A stretch of 50,970 nt of DNA from Chitinophagia bacterium (GCA_009920495.1 RFZW01000004.1:1-50970); one strand, 5' to 3'; shown: positions 36,590-44,241, counted from the stretch's first letter. Notes: generated by a model not told the origin, from the letters alone. Made by a program: numbers and translations.

Positions 36590-37597
36590 ATGCAAGCAGA
36601 ATATATTTTATGTTGTGATTGGGGCACCACTAGCTTTCGATTAAGGTTAACTAATTTGAAGGCTGATGTGATTGCCGATACCCATTCAGAAAAAGGAATA
36701 TTGGTTCACCACAATCATTGGCTAAGTCAAAAGGACGATAATCCGGAGCGCCGCTTTGATTATTATTTGCAATACATTCAAAGTCAAATTGGAGAAATTC
36801 GCCATAACCTTGACATCGATATTGCAACATTACCATTGGTAATTTCAGGTATGGCCATCTCCTCCATTGGGATGATGAATATGCCCTATGAAAATTTACC
36901 TTGTTCTGTAGCGGCGACCACTGGTTTTGAATGGAGACTTCAACAAAATGGTGCGCCAATAATATTAGTTACAGGTGTTTGTAGTTCGGATGATTTAATG
37001 CGTGGCGAGGAAACACAGATTATAGGTTTGTATCATACCCCTGAATTAAATAATGTGCTCCCCAACAGTGGGATATTTGTGCTACCTGGCACACATTCAA
37101 AACATGTAAGTATCAATGATAAAGCGATAATTTCAATTAAGACATTTATTACTGGCGAATTATTTCATATACTAAGGAGTAATGGTACTTTAGCTAAATC
37201 TATTGAGTTTAATCACGAGGATAGGAATATAAATCCAGAAAATCAATTAGCATTTATAAAGGGGATTCATGAATCAAAAAATGGGTCCTTGTTAAATAAT
37301 TTATTTCAGGTAAGGGTCAATGACATTTTAAATAAACTGAATAAGGAGCAAAACTTTTATTATTTAAGTGGCTTATTGATAGGTAGTGAATTTGATTATT
37401 TGAAAAAGGAGCCTATCTTATCACCGACAAATAAATTAGTTGTCTGTTGCAGTCAAAGCTTCATTTCCTATTATACAACCGTATTAAAAGAATTAGAGCT
37501 ACTTGATTACGTAATTTTTATTCCTCCAGCATTATTTGATAAAGCAACAGTAGTAGGACAAATAACCGTTTATAAAAAATATATTCAATCAGTATAA
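36590..37597 (+). CDS. dgoK: 2-dehydro-3-deoxygalactonokinase (DgoK family)
   Basis: 335 residues of the DgoK family, ATP-dependent kinases for 2-keto-3-deoxy-galactonate and related acids. Family marks: CDWGTTSFRLRL at 9-20 (phosphate-binding actin-like fold), GMAISSIGMMNMPYENLP (about 84-101), TGVCSSDDLMRGEETQIIG and LPGTHSKHVSI. There is no signal peptide, so the step is cytoplasmic, after import. The next gene, an aldolase, starts 2 bases after the stop. The family's galacto preference leaves open whether the pathway substrate is GalNAc- or GlcNAc-derived. Confidence 0.9.
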   Translation: MQAEYILCCDWGTTSFRLRLTNLKADVIADTHSEKGILVHHNHWLSQKDDNPERRFDYYLQYIQSQIGEIRHNLDIDIATLPLVISGMAISSIGMMNMPYENLPCSVAATTGFEWRLQQNGAPIILVTGVCSSDDLMRGEETQIIGLYHTPELNNVLPNSGIFVLPGTHSKHVSINDKAIISIKTFITGELFHILRSNGTLAKSIEFNHEDRNINPENQLAFIKGIHESKNGSLLNNLFQVRVNDILNKLNKEQNFYYLSGLLIGSEFDYLKKEPILSPTNKLVVCCSQSFISYYTTVLKELELLDYVIFIPPALFDKATVVGQITVYKKYIQSV

Positions 37598-37599
37598 TT

Positions 37600-38244
37600 A
37601 TGCATCGGCCAATATTTTCATGGGACTTATTTAATAAAATGCCAGTAGTCGGTATAATTAGAGGCCTAAGTGTGGATGAAATTAATTTTGTTCTACCTAT
37701 TTATAAGGCTGCAGGATTTACCACTATTGAAATTACACTCAATACGCCAGAAGCATTATCGGTCATAGGTTCATTGGCAAATCAATATAATGGGGAGCTA
37801 AATGTAGGTGCAGGGACTGTTTGTACACTTGATGACTTAGCAGCTGCGATAACTGCGGGTGCAAATTTTATTGTAACACCAATATTTAAAGCGGAAGTGG
37901 TTAAAAAATGTGTTGCAATGCAAGTGCCCATATTTCCTGGCGCATTTACTCCAACTGAAATTTATGAAGCTTGGGAATTGGGGGCGTCAATGGTTAAATT
38001 ATATCCAGCCTCAGTGGTTGGACCAGCGTATGTTTCAGCAGTATTGGCGCCCTTAAATAAAATAAAACTAATGCCAACCGGCGGGATACATTTGAGTAAT
38101 ATGTTGGCTTTTATGAAAGCAGGGGCAACTTCCTTGGGAATTGGTTCGGAATTATTTGATAAAAAGATTATTCAAAAGAGAGATAGTGAAGCCATGTTGA
38201 ATCACTTTAAATTATTTGCACAACAAATGCAATTATCTAAGTAA
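37600..38244 (+). CDS. 2-dehydro-3-deoxy-6-phosphogluconate/galactonate aldolase
   Basis: 214-residue class I aldolase of the Eda/DgoA family, splitting a 2-keto-3-deoxy-6-phospho sugar acid into pyruvate and glyceraldehyde 3-phosphate. Active-site residues are in place: E44 (TTIEITLNTP), GAGTV near 70, TPTEI near 117, the Schiff-base lysine K133 in MVKLYPA, and LMPTGGI. Gluco- or galacto-configuration cannot be decided from sequence. It is tightly coupled to the kinase before it and the MFS gene after it. Confidence 0.93.
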   Translation: MHRPIFSWDLFNKMPVVGIIRGLSVDEINFVLPIYKAAGFTTIEITLNTPEALSVIGSLANQYNGELNVGAGTVCTLDDLAAAITAGANFIVTPIFKAEVVKKCVAMQVPIFPGAFTPTEIYEAWELGASMVKLYPASVVGPAYVSAVLAPLNKIKLMPTGGIHLSNMLAFMKAGATSLGIGSELFDKKIIQKRDSEAMLNHFKLFAQQMQLSK

Positions 38245-38256
38245 TCAGTTTTGATA

Positions 38257-39522
38257 ATGAAAAAAATTAAAAACTATCGTTGGATCATTATCGTATTATT
38301 ATTTACGGCAACCTGTATTAATTATTTAGATCGACAAATTATAGGGTTATTAAAACCAATTTTAGAAAAAGAATTTAATTGGACCGAAATGGATTTTTCA
38401 CATATTGTGATGGCTTTTACCGCAGCTTATGCTGTTGGGTTATTAATTGCAGGAGGCGTGATTGATAAAGTGGGGACTAAAATTGGATATACGTTTACAG
38501 TAATTATTTGGAGTACGGCAGCAATGTTTCATGCACTTGCAAAGTCAGTTGTTGGTTTTAGTGTTGCACGCGTATTCCTAGGTATCGGTGAAGCGGGGCA
38601 CTTTCCAGCCGCTGTAAAAACAGTAGCTGAATGGTTTCCTAAAAAAGAGCGTGGTTTGGCGACCGGAATTTTTAATGCAGGTACGAGTGTGGGTGTAGTT
38701 TTTGCATTATTCATCACACCTTATATATATGCAAACTATGGTTGGCAGGCAGTGTTTTGGATTACTGGTGCCTTAGGATTTATATGGTTAATTGCTTGGT
38801 TGTATTTTTATGAAATTCCGGCAAAACAAAAAAGGCTTACTGAATCTGAGCTAGCTTATATTGAGTCAGATCAACAAAATGAATCCATTACTAAAGTAGA
38901 TATCCCTTGGCGTAAACTATTCTCCTATAAACAAACCTGGGCTTATGTCACAGGTAAATTTTTAATAGATCCAATTTATTGGTTTTTTCTATTTTGGTTG
39001 CCTTCCTATTTTGCAACCACATTTCATATTGATTTAAAAAAACCAAGTATTGAGTTGATGATAATTTATGCCTCTACCACCATCGGAAGTGTCATGGGGG
39101 GTTATTTATCATCCCATTTAATAAAAAAGGGTTGGCGTGTTTTAAATGCAAGACAAACTGCTTTATTCATTTTTGCAATTATTGAGTTGTCGGTAATACT
39201 TGCGCAATTTGTCACAAATGTTTGGGTCGCTGTAGCTTTAATCAGTTTGGTGATTGCGGTGCATCAGGCTTGGGCCACTAATATTTTTACGATGGCCTCT
39301 GACATGTTCCCTAAAGAATCGGTTAGCTCGGTGGTAGGCATTGGCGGTATGGCCGGCGCAATCGGAGGTATATTATTCCCAATACTAGTGGGGTACTTAT
39401 TAGATACTTATAAAGCTTTAGGAAATATTACTATTGGATATAATATATTGTTTACCATATGTGGGTGTATGTATTTGATTGCTTTTGCAATCATTCGTTT
39501 ATTAATTCGTAAATTACCATAA
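38257..39522 (+). CDS. MFS transporter, ACS/hexuronate (ExuT-like) type
   Basis: 421 residues from the ATG at 38257; a TTG at 38251 is less likely. Twelve membrane segments, with the anion:cation symporter signatures YLDRQIIG near residue 27, VARVFLGIGEAGHFPAAVK near 107 and GLATGIFNAGTSVGV near 131. ACS-family carriers move sugar acids such as hexuronates and aldonates. Placed directly after a 2-keto-3-deoxy acid kinase and aldolase, it is the natural candidate to import the acid formed by the exported enzymes. Confidence 0.9.
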   Translation: MKKIKNYRWIIIVLLFTATCINYLDRQIIGLLKPILEKEFNWTEMDFSHIVMAFTAAYAVGLLIAGGVIDKVGTKIGYTFTVIIWSTAAMFHALAKSVVGFSVARVFLGIGEAGHFPAAVKTVAEWFPKKERGLATGIFNAGTSVGVVFALFITPYIYANYGWQAVFWITGALGFIWLIAWLYFYEIPAKQKRLTESELAYIESDQQNESITKVDIPWRKLFSYKQTWAYVTGKFLIDPIYWFFLFWLPSYFATTFHIDLKKPSIELMIIYASTTIGSVMGGYLSSHLIKKGWRVLNARQTALFIFAIIELSVILAQFVTNVWVAVALISLVIAVHQAWATNIFTMASDMFPKESVSSVVGIGGMAGAIGGILFPILVGYLLDTYKALGNITIGYNILFTICGCMYLIAFAIIRLLIRKLP

Positions 39523-39568
39523 GCATTTTAAAAACTTTAAATATTAAATTAATCCTAAATCCGATACT

Positions 39569-41176
39569 ATGAAAAGACGAAATCTTATAAAAAGTTTATC
39601 GCTGCTGCCATTTACGGCGGCACTGCCTTCGCAGTTATTTGGTAAATCCGAAGCAAACGTTTCTGCAGTAGAAACTGGAGAAAATATTTTCAGATCATTA
39701 GGCGTAGAGCCCTTAATTAATTGTAGGGGAACATTCACTATTATTGGTGGATCCATTGAACGACCCGAAGTTCGCGCAGCAATGGAAGCCGCGGCGCATA
39801 ACTTTGTGCAGTATGATGAATTAAGTGATGCGGTACATGCAAAAATAGCAGAAGTTACGCAAGCAGAGTGGGCCTTGGTTTCAGCGGGTTGTGCAGCGGG
39901 CATGAAACATGTCACGGCGGCATGTGTTACAGGAGGTAATCCTGAAAAATTAATTTGCATTCCAAATTTAACCGGCTTCGATAAAACGGAAGTGATTATA
40001 CCTACTAGCTCAAGAAACGTATACGATCATTCCATACGCAACATTGGCGTAACAATTATTGAAGTTGCTACACCTGAGGAATTGGTAAAAGCAGTGAATA
40101 AAAAAACCGCCATGATTTATATAATGGCAGATGATCCTGCAGATAATGATGCGCCATTATCTTTAGTAAATATTGTTCGCTTAACTAAGGCGCAAAATAT
40201 ACCTATTTTGGTGGATGCCGCTGCTGAAGTATTAACCATACCTAATATACATTTACAAAGAGGGGCACACATGGTTGCTTATAGTGGTGGTAAAGCGATA
40301 TGCGGACCACAATGTGCTGGATTTGTGATTGGTCAAAAGGACATATTGATGTCAGCATGGCAATCTAGTGCACCACATCATGGTCCATGTCGTGATAATA
40401 AGGTAGGTCGTGAGGAAATGTTAGGGATGCTAGCTGCTGTGCAAGCATGGACAACAAGAGATCACAAACAAGAATGGAAAACATGGTTGTCCTGGTTAGA
40501 TTTGATTTCGAAAAGGGTCACTAAAATTTCAGGAATCAGTACTTCCGTATTTGAGCCCGTTGCTTATTCGAATCGTTCACCCGTTTTAAGAATTACATGG
40601 GATCCCAATAAATTTAATATTACAGGGGAGGAGGTTGCAGAGGAATTTGGCCGAAACAAGCCGCGTATTGCAGTGGGAGGTATGAGTAAGGATAATGTTA
40701 CCGGTATTTCCATTACCACAGGTCAAATGCAGCCAGGGGAGGCCGAACAAGTAGCAGAACGTGTTTATAATTTTATGTCTCAAACAAGAACGGCAAAAAG
40801 CAATGATTTAAAAGCGCCAGCTGTAATAGTGACAGGTACTTGGAAATTTGATATACAATTTTTTAGTAGTAAATCGGCCCATCAAATTACATTAACACAG
40901 GATGGGAATTGGTTGCAAGGAAGTCACAAGGGCGAGTTTTCGACACGCGAGTGTGTTGGTACTATTGAGGGTAATGAGATAAAGTTAAAAAGTCAAGAGC
41001 GTCAGGCCGCTGATAATATTACCTTTATTTTTTCAGGAACAGTAACTGGTGAAACCATGTCTGGTAATATACATATGGGTGAATATAGGACTGCTACATT
41101 TACTGCGACAAGGACACAAAGTAAACGCCCTAGACAAAAAATATTTGTTCCACAAGGGCCACCATTAGCTACTTAA
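39569..41176 (+). CDS. Tat-exported SelA-like PLP lyase with C-terminal beta-rich domain (copy 3)
   Basis: 535 residues. Twin-arginine leader MKRRNLIKSLSLLPFTAALP, then a SelA-like PLP enzyme (about 40-405) more distant from copies 1 and 2: LINCRGTFTIIGG, VSAGCAAGMKHV, the aspartate in ILVDAAAEVLT, and Schiff-base lysine K242 in SGGKAICGPQ. Residues about 418-535 form an added domain: GTWKFDIQFF, HQITLTQDGNWLQGSHKG, GTIEGNEIKL, and MSGNIHMGEYRTATFTATR. This alternating strand pattern resembles lipocalin-like or beta-sandwich domains. No named family is certain. Reaction inferred from the family; substrate may differ from the other copies. Confidence 0.82.
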   Translation: MKRRNLIKSLSLLPFTAALPSQLFGKSEANVSAVETGENIFRSLGVEPLINCRGTFTIIGGSIERPEVRAAMEAAAHNFVQYDELSDAVHAKIAEVTQAEWALVSAGCAAGMKHVTAACVTGGNPEKLICIPNLTGFDKTEVIIPTSSRNVYDHSIRNIGVTIIEVATPEELVKAVNKKTAMIYIMADDPADNDAPLSLVNIVRLTKAQNIPILVDAAAEVLTIPNIHLQRGAHMVAYSGGKAICGPQCAGFVIGQKDILMSAWQSSAPHHGPCRDNKVGREEMLGMLAAVQAWTTRDHKQEWKTWLSWLDLISKRVTKISGISTSVFEPVAYSNRSPVLRITWDPNKFNITGEEVAEEFGRNKPRIAVGGMSKDNVTGISITTGQMQPGEAEQVAERVYNFMSQTRTAKSNDLKAPAVIVTGTWKFDIQFFSSKSAHQITLTQDGNWLQGSHKGEFSTRECVGTIEGNEIKLKSQERQAADNITFIFSGTVTGETMSGNIHMGEYRTATFTATRTQSKRPRQKIFVPQGPPLAT

Positions 41177-41194
41177 TAACATAATGATACATAT

Positions 41195-41225
41195 AAATAG
41201 GGTGCAGTTTTTGTGCCCTATTTTA
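41195..41225 (+). terminator. Terminator after lyase copy 3
   Basis: Hairpin with 8 perfect pairs (41195-41202 with 41216-41223), extended inwards by G-U and Watson-Crick pairs, followed by T-rich sequence. Confidence 0.65.
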
Positions 41226-41278
41226 TTTGTAATTCTTTTAATTTTTATTAACTTTCCAATTCAATTAAAATCAGCATA

Positions 41279-41716
41279 ATGAAATTTATCAAATTTACTT
41301 TCGCAATATTATTGACCCTTATTGTATTTGGTGCACAAGCACAAGAAAAAAAAGAACAAAAACTAAATGAAACTTTGGAGCAGTTTCGATTAACGCTGAT
41401 TGATCCTAATGAATCCACTTTTTATGCATTAACATCACCCAAGTTGTCTTATGGACATTCTGGGGGTGCTGTTGAAGATCAAAAAACTTTCATCGCAAAT
41501 ATGGTGAATGGAAAGAGTGATTTTGTAACCATTAATATTGCAGATCAAACGGTTGAGGTCGAAGGAAATATAGGTTATGTGCGTCACACATTTAATGCAG
41601 TCACTTCTACGGATCCTAAAATAGCACCCATTAAATTAAAAATATTTTATGTTTGGGTTTTTGAAGCAGGTGCTTGGAAATTAAGAGCGCGTCAAGCAGT
41701 TAAAATTCTGATTTAA
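41279..41716 (+). CDS. Exported NTF2-like (SnoaL/DUF4440-type) protein
   Basis: 145 residues with a signal peptide (MKFIKFTFAILLTLIVFGAQAQ) and an NTF2-like cone fold: LEQFRLTLIDPNESTFYALTSPKLSYGHSGG, then DFVTINIADQTVEVEGNIGYVRHTF and FYVWVFEAGAWKLRARQAVKI. Many such proteins have no known catalytic role. It follows the island after a terminator and may belong to it, as an exported accessory protein, or stand alone. Confidence 0.8.
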   Translation: MKFIKFTFAILLTLIVFGAQAQEKKEQKLNETLEQFRLTLIDPNESTFYALTSPKLSYGHSGGAVEDQKTFIANMVNGKSDFVTINIADQTVEVEGNIGYVRHTFNAVTSTDPKIAPIKLKIFYVWVFEAGAWKLRARQAVKILI

Positions 41717-41723
41717 GCATTAA

Positions 41724-41930
41724 TTAGCTTAAACGTTTAAGGCTTCTTTTATATTTACGATAAGTGGTAATATAACCCCATATAGGGATTACGATAGAAA
41801 GTAGGGTAAAGCTTTTTTTTGTTGGTAGGTCAATAATGGTGTTATCATACAGCCAACGAGTAAGTTCTAGTGATTTGAACATCAAGTAAATATTAATGCC
41901 TAGCGATATAATTAATAATGATTCTCTCAT
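41724..41930 (-). CDS. Small two-helix membrane protein
   Basis: 68 residues from the ATG at 41930, just after the stop of the gene above it: MRESLLIISLGINIYLMFKS forms a first hydrophobic helix, KSFTLLSIVIPIWGYI a second, then a basic tail (YRKYKRSLKRLS). I do not recognise it. It is coupled to a second small membrane gene (41936-42157), and both follow a toxin-antitoxin pair on the same strand, so they may be accessory genes of that patch. Confidence 0.6.
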   Translation of the reverse strand: MRESLLIISLGINIYLMFKSLELTRWLYDNTIIDLPTKKSFTLLSIVIPIWGYITTYRKYKRSLKRLS

Positions 41931-41935
41931 GGGAA

Positions 41936-42157
41936 TTAGTTTTTTGATTTTGTCAATGCTCTTTTTGCAAGTATGCTGAATTGATAAATAGTTGCATACA
42001 CTAAGATAATTAAAATCCAAATAATGCAGGACATGAGCAGAATATCTTTTGCCATGCTGAAATAGCTCATAATTGGGTCGGAATCAATTATTGCAAGGAA
42101 GATGGTTATTGATAAGGCCACCAAATAGCTTAGTCCTAGTTTTTGTTTAATGCTCAT
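41936..42157 (-). CDS. Small two-helix membrane protein
   Basis: 73 residues: LGLSYLVALSITIFLAII and ILLMSCIIWILIILVYATIY are two hydrophobic helices, ending in a basic tail (AKRALTKSKN). The stop is 5 bases before the next small gene. It lies 12 bases downstream of the antitoxin gene, so it could be the third gene of that operon. Function unknown; no family recognised. Confidence 0.6.
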   Translation of the reverse strand: MSIKQKLGLSYLVALSITIFLAIIDSDPIMSYFSMAKDILLMSCIIWILIILVYATIYQFSILAKRALTKSKN

Positions 42158-42169
42158 TGCTAGCGCTAT

Positions 42170-42478
42170 TTATAATTTTAATTTCAATTCCAGCTTGCCA
42201 CCCAAACCAAACTCTACTATTCTTTCAAGGCTTGAGATACGCACTTCCTTAACATCATTTTCTATTTTTGATATATAGGATTTAGTGGTACCTACTTTTT
42301 TGGCAAGCTGCTCCTGTGTCATTCCTTTTTTAAGTCTGGCTTGTTGCAGCATTACGCCTATTTTAAAATTTTCGAATCCTTTTTCAAATTCGACTCTTTT
42401 TTTGGTACCTTTTTCCCCATAATGCTTTACAATCATTTCATCAAGTGTGGTAATATTCTTTTTCGTTTTCATAATCAT
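42170..42478 (-). CDS. XRE-family antitoxin (HigA-like)
   Basis: 102 residues. The C-terminal half is a Cro/C1-type helix-turn-helix (about 45-95; LQQARLKKGMTQEQLAKKVGTTKSYISKIEND), preceded by a short dimer or toxin-binding region. It starts at ATG 42478 or 42472, inside the end of the toxin gene, giving the toxin-first order typical of HigBA. It should neutralise the upstream product and repress the operon. Confidence 0.88.
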   Translation of the reverse strand: MIMKTKKNITTLDEMIVKHYGEKGTKKRVEFEKGFENFKIGVMLQQARLKKGMTQEQLAKKVGTTKSYISKIENDVKEVRISSLERIVEFGLGGKLELKLKL

Positions 42479-42836
42479 GTTTTATTTTTAATGCTTTATC
42501 AATTTCATTTTGAGGCGTCTTCTGAGTTTTCTTTTGGAATCCGTTTATAAGAACTAATTCATTTTGTTTATTAAAAAAGCAAAATATTCTAAATATATCA
42601 TTTCTTGTAAGTATCCTTATCTCAAATACTCCGTCAGACCCTATTATGTACTTTAAATATTTTGAAGGAACCTTTTCAACATTTTCAATTAATATAATAG
42701 TCCAGAAGATTTTTGCTTGTACTCTAGGCCTTTGATTTTTTATAAATACATCGTAGTAATCTTTGTAGAAAACAAGTTTTCTAATTTTTGAATCGTCTTT
42801 CAATATAAAGTTATTGCAAGTTGCCCGAAAGGGCAA
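42441..42836 (-). CDS. RelE/HigB-like toxin (phage Gp49-like family)
   Basis: Up to 131 residues. From FYKDYYDVF onward it matches the HigB/Gp49-like mRNA interferase group: VEKVPSKYLKYIIGSDGVFEIRI, then DIFRIFCFFNKQNELVLINGFQKKTQKTPQNEID, a signature stretch. The predicted role is ribosome-dependent mRNA cleavage, restrained by the XRE protein. The start is uncertain: no ATG exists in frame, only TTG codons at 42836 (inside a hairpin) and 42800. Relatives begin a few residues before FYK, so the natural start may have been lost or is non-ATG. Confidence 0.8.
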   Translation of the reverse strand: MPFRATCNNFILKDDSKIRKLVFYKDYYDVFIKNQRPRVQAKIFWTIILIENVEKVPSKYLKYIIGSDGVFEIRILTRNDIFRIFCFFNKQNELVLINGFQKKTQKTPQNEIDKALKIKHDYENEKEYYHT

Positions 42837-42839
42837 CTT
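42818..42839. repeat. Hairpin upstream of the toxin-antitoxin genes
   Basis: A 9-bp perfect stem (42818-42826 with 42831-42839) and a GAAA loop. It may be an operator for the XRE repressor or a terminator for rightward transcripts, as T-rich sequence follows on the plus strand. Confidence 0.5.
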
Positions 42840-42917
42840 TATTTTATTAATATTATTACTCCATGCATATTAATAAACTTGGCAACTTGGTATTTGCGTA
42901 TAAATACGTTGAAAGGG

Positions 42918-43060
42918 TAGGATTATCTCGCTTTGCTCGGTGATCCTATAATATTCGGTAATAATTAAGTAAGAATAGGATTACCTCGCTTCGCTCGGTG
43001 ATCCTATAAATCCCATAAAAAAGGTAACATAGGATTACCTCACTTCGCTCGGTGATCCTA
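42918..43060. repeat. Three copies of a 31-bp palindromic repeat
   Basis: Copies at 42918-42948, 42976-43006 and 43030-43060, same orientation, differing at one to three positions. Each can fold: TAGGAT pairs with ATCCTA at the ends and GC pairs close a small loop around TTCG. The separations are 27 and 23 unrelated, AT-rich bases. The wider gene-free stretch 42837-43264 also has a hairpin at 43126-43146 (ATTCATTGC arms) and nothing else recognisable. Confidence 0.85.
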
Positions 43061-43264
43061 TTATGTAGGGAAATCCCAGCATAAAAAAGTCAATAGTATC
43101 GTTGTATTTGCTTTTTTTAATAATGATTCATTGCTGCGCAATGAATAGGCTGCTCGGGTTATTCAAATTTCAAGCAAGCTTGTATTTGACTTCACCCTTC
43201 GCCGCCTTTTGTTTCACAAACATCATTAAATGAAAAAAGCCAACATTTCTGTTGACTTTTTCTT

Positions 43265-43338
43265 TGGTTGCCTGACCTGGATTCGAACCAAGACAAACTG
43301 CACCAAAAACAGTTGTGCTACCGTTACACCATCAGGCA
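43265..43338 (-). tRNA. tRNA-Gln (TTG anticodon), CCA encoded
   Basis: Full cloverleaf: acceptor arms TGCCTGA and TCAGGCA, loop TTTTGGT with anticodon TTG, T arm GGTTCGAATCC, and CCA encoded at the 3' end. It lies at the edge of the accessory patch. Confidence 0.95.
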
Positions 43339-43480
43339 ATCCTATTCCATTCTGAGAATGGAGTGCAAAAATAGGGGTCAGCGTAAAATTTTCCAAATAT
43401 TTATGTGTTTTCGGCCCATTATTATCAATTTGAGTTAACTTAACTAGCTAAATCCATTTTCAATATAAAAATTTTAAGTT

Positions 43481-44152
43481 ATGGGATACAAATTGCTACT
43501 GTTGACTGCCTTTATTGCCTGTTTATTTTTGCTTTCATTTAGGGCCGATAAAAAGAAAAGAATTGTGTTTTTTGGCGATTCTATTACACAAGCCGCAGTA
43601 AAAAAAGGGGGCTTTATTGATCTAATGCAAACCATGCTTCAACAAAAAGGCATTGATCAAAATTTTGAATTGATTGGCGCTGGTATTGGCGGGAATAAAA
43701 TTTATGATTTGTATTTGCGTATCGAAAATGATGTTTTAGTTAAAAAGCCAGATGTGGTTGTAGTATATATTGGCGTAAATGATGTTTGGCATAAAGCAAG
43801 TTCAGGTACAGGCACTGATTTTGATAAGTTTGGTAAGTTTTATGATGCTGTTATAAAAAAGATTCAAAACCAAGGTGCTAAAGTTATTTTAGTAACACCA
43901 GCAGCGATAGGAGAGAAACATGATTATAGTAATACGCAGGATGGTGACTTAAATTCCTATAGTAACTGGATTCGTCAATATGCGGCTACCAACAATATTG
44001 TACTTGTTGATTTAAGAAAAATATTTCATGATTATAGCTTGGCGAACAATCCCAACAATGTAGCAAAAGGTATTTTAACAACTGATGGGGTGCATTTAAA
44101 TGAAAAAGGGGATGCCTTAGTAGCGGAAGAATTATGGAAAGTGCTTCAATAA
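43481..44152 (+). CDS. SGNH/GDSL-family hydrolase
   Basis: 223 residues with an N-terminal hydrophobic leader (LLLLTAFIACLFLLSFRA) and then the SGNH blocks: FFGDSITQ (catalytic Ser, about 31-38), GAGIGGNKI (Gly block), YIGVNDVWH (Asn block), and TTDGVHLNEKG with the catalytic Asp and His. The fold is an esterase or acetylhydrolase acting outside the cytoplasm; the substrate is unknown. A deacetylating role on glycans is possible. It ends at a strong bidirectional terminator. Confidence 0.88.
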   Translation: MGYKLLLLTAFIACLFLLSFRADKKKRIVFFGDSITQAAVKKGGFIDLMQTMLQQKGIDQNFELIGAGIGGNKIYDLYLRIENDVLVKKPDVVVVYIGVNDVWHKASSGTGTDFDKFGKFYDAVIKKIQNQGAKVILVTPAAIGEKHDYSNTQDGDLNSYSNWIRQYAATNNIVLVDLRKIFHDYSLANNPNNVAKGILTTDGVHLNEKGDALVAEELWKVLQ

Positions 44153-44173
44153 ATTTTAGCAATTAAATATTAT

Positions 44174-44213
44174 AACAAAGGGTCCCTCCGAGCTATCGGA
44201 GGGACCCTTTGTT
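44174..44213. terminator. Bidirectional terminator between SGNH hydrolase and tyrS
   Basis: An 18-bp perfect stem (44174-44191 with 44196-44213) and a GCTA loop, between convergent genes. Confidence 0.8.
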
Positions 44214-44241
44214 TAACTGCAAACTATGTTGCAATACTTTA

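Noticed and set aside
42918-43060. CRISPR array
   Set aside because: Repeat-spacer spacing looks CRISPR-like, but there are only three repeats, the spacers are short (23-27) and AT-rich, and no cas gene is nearby.
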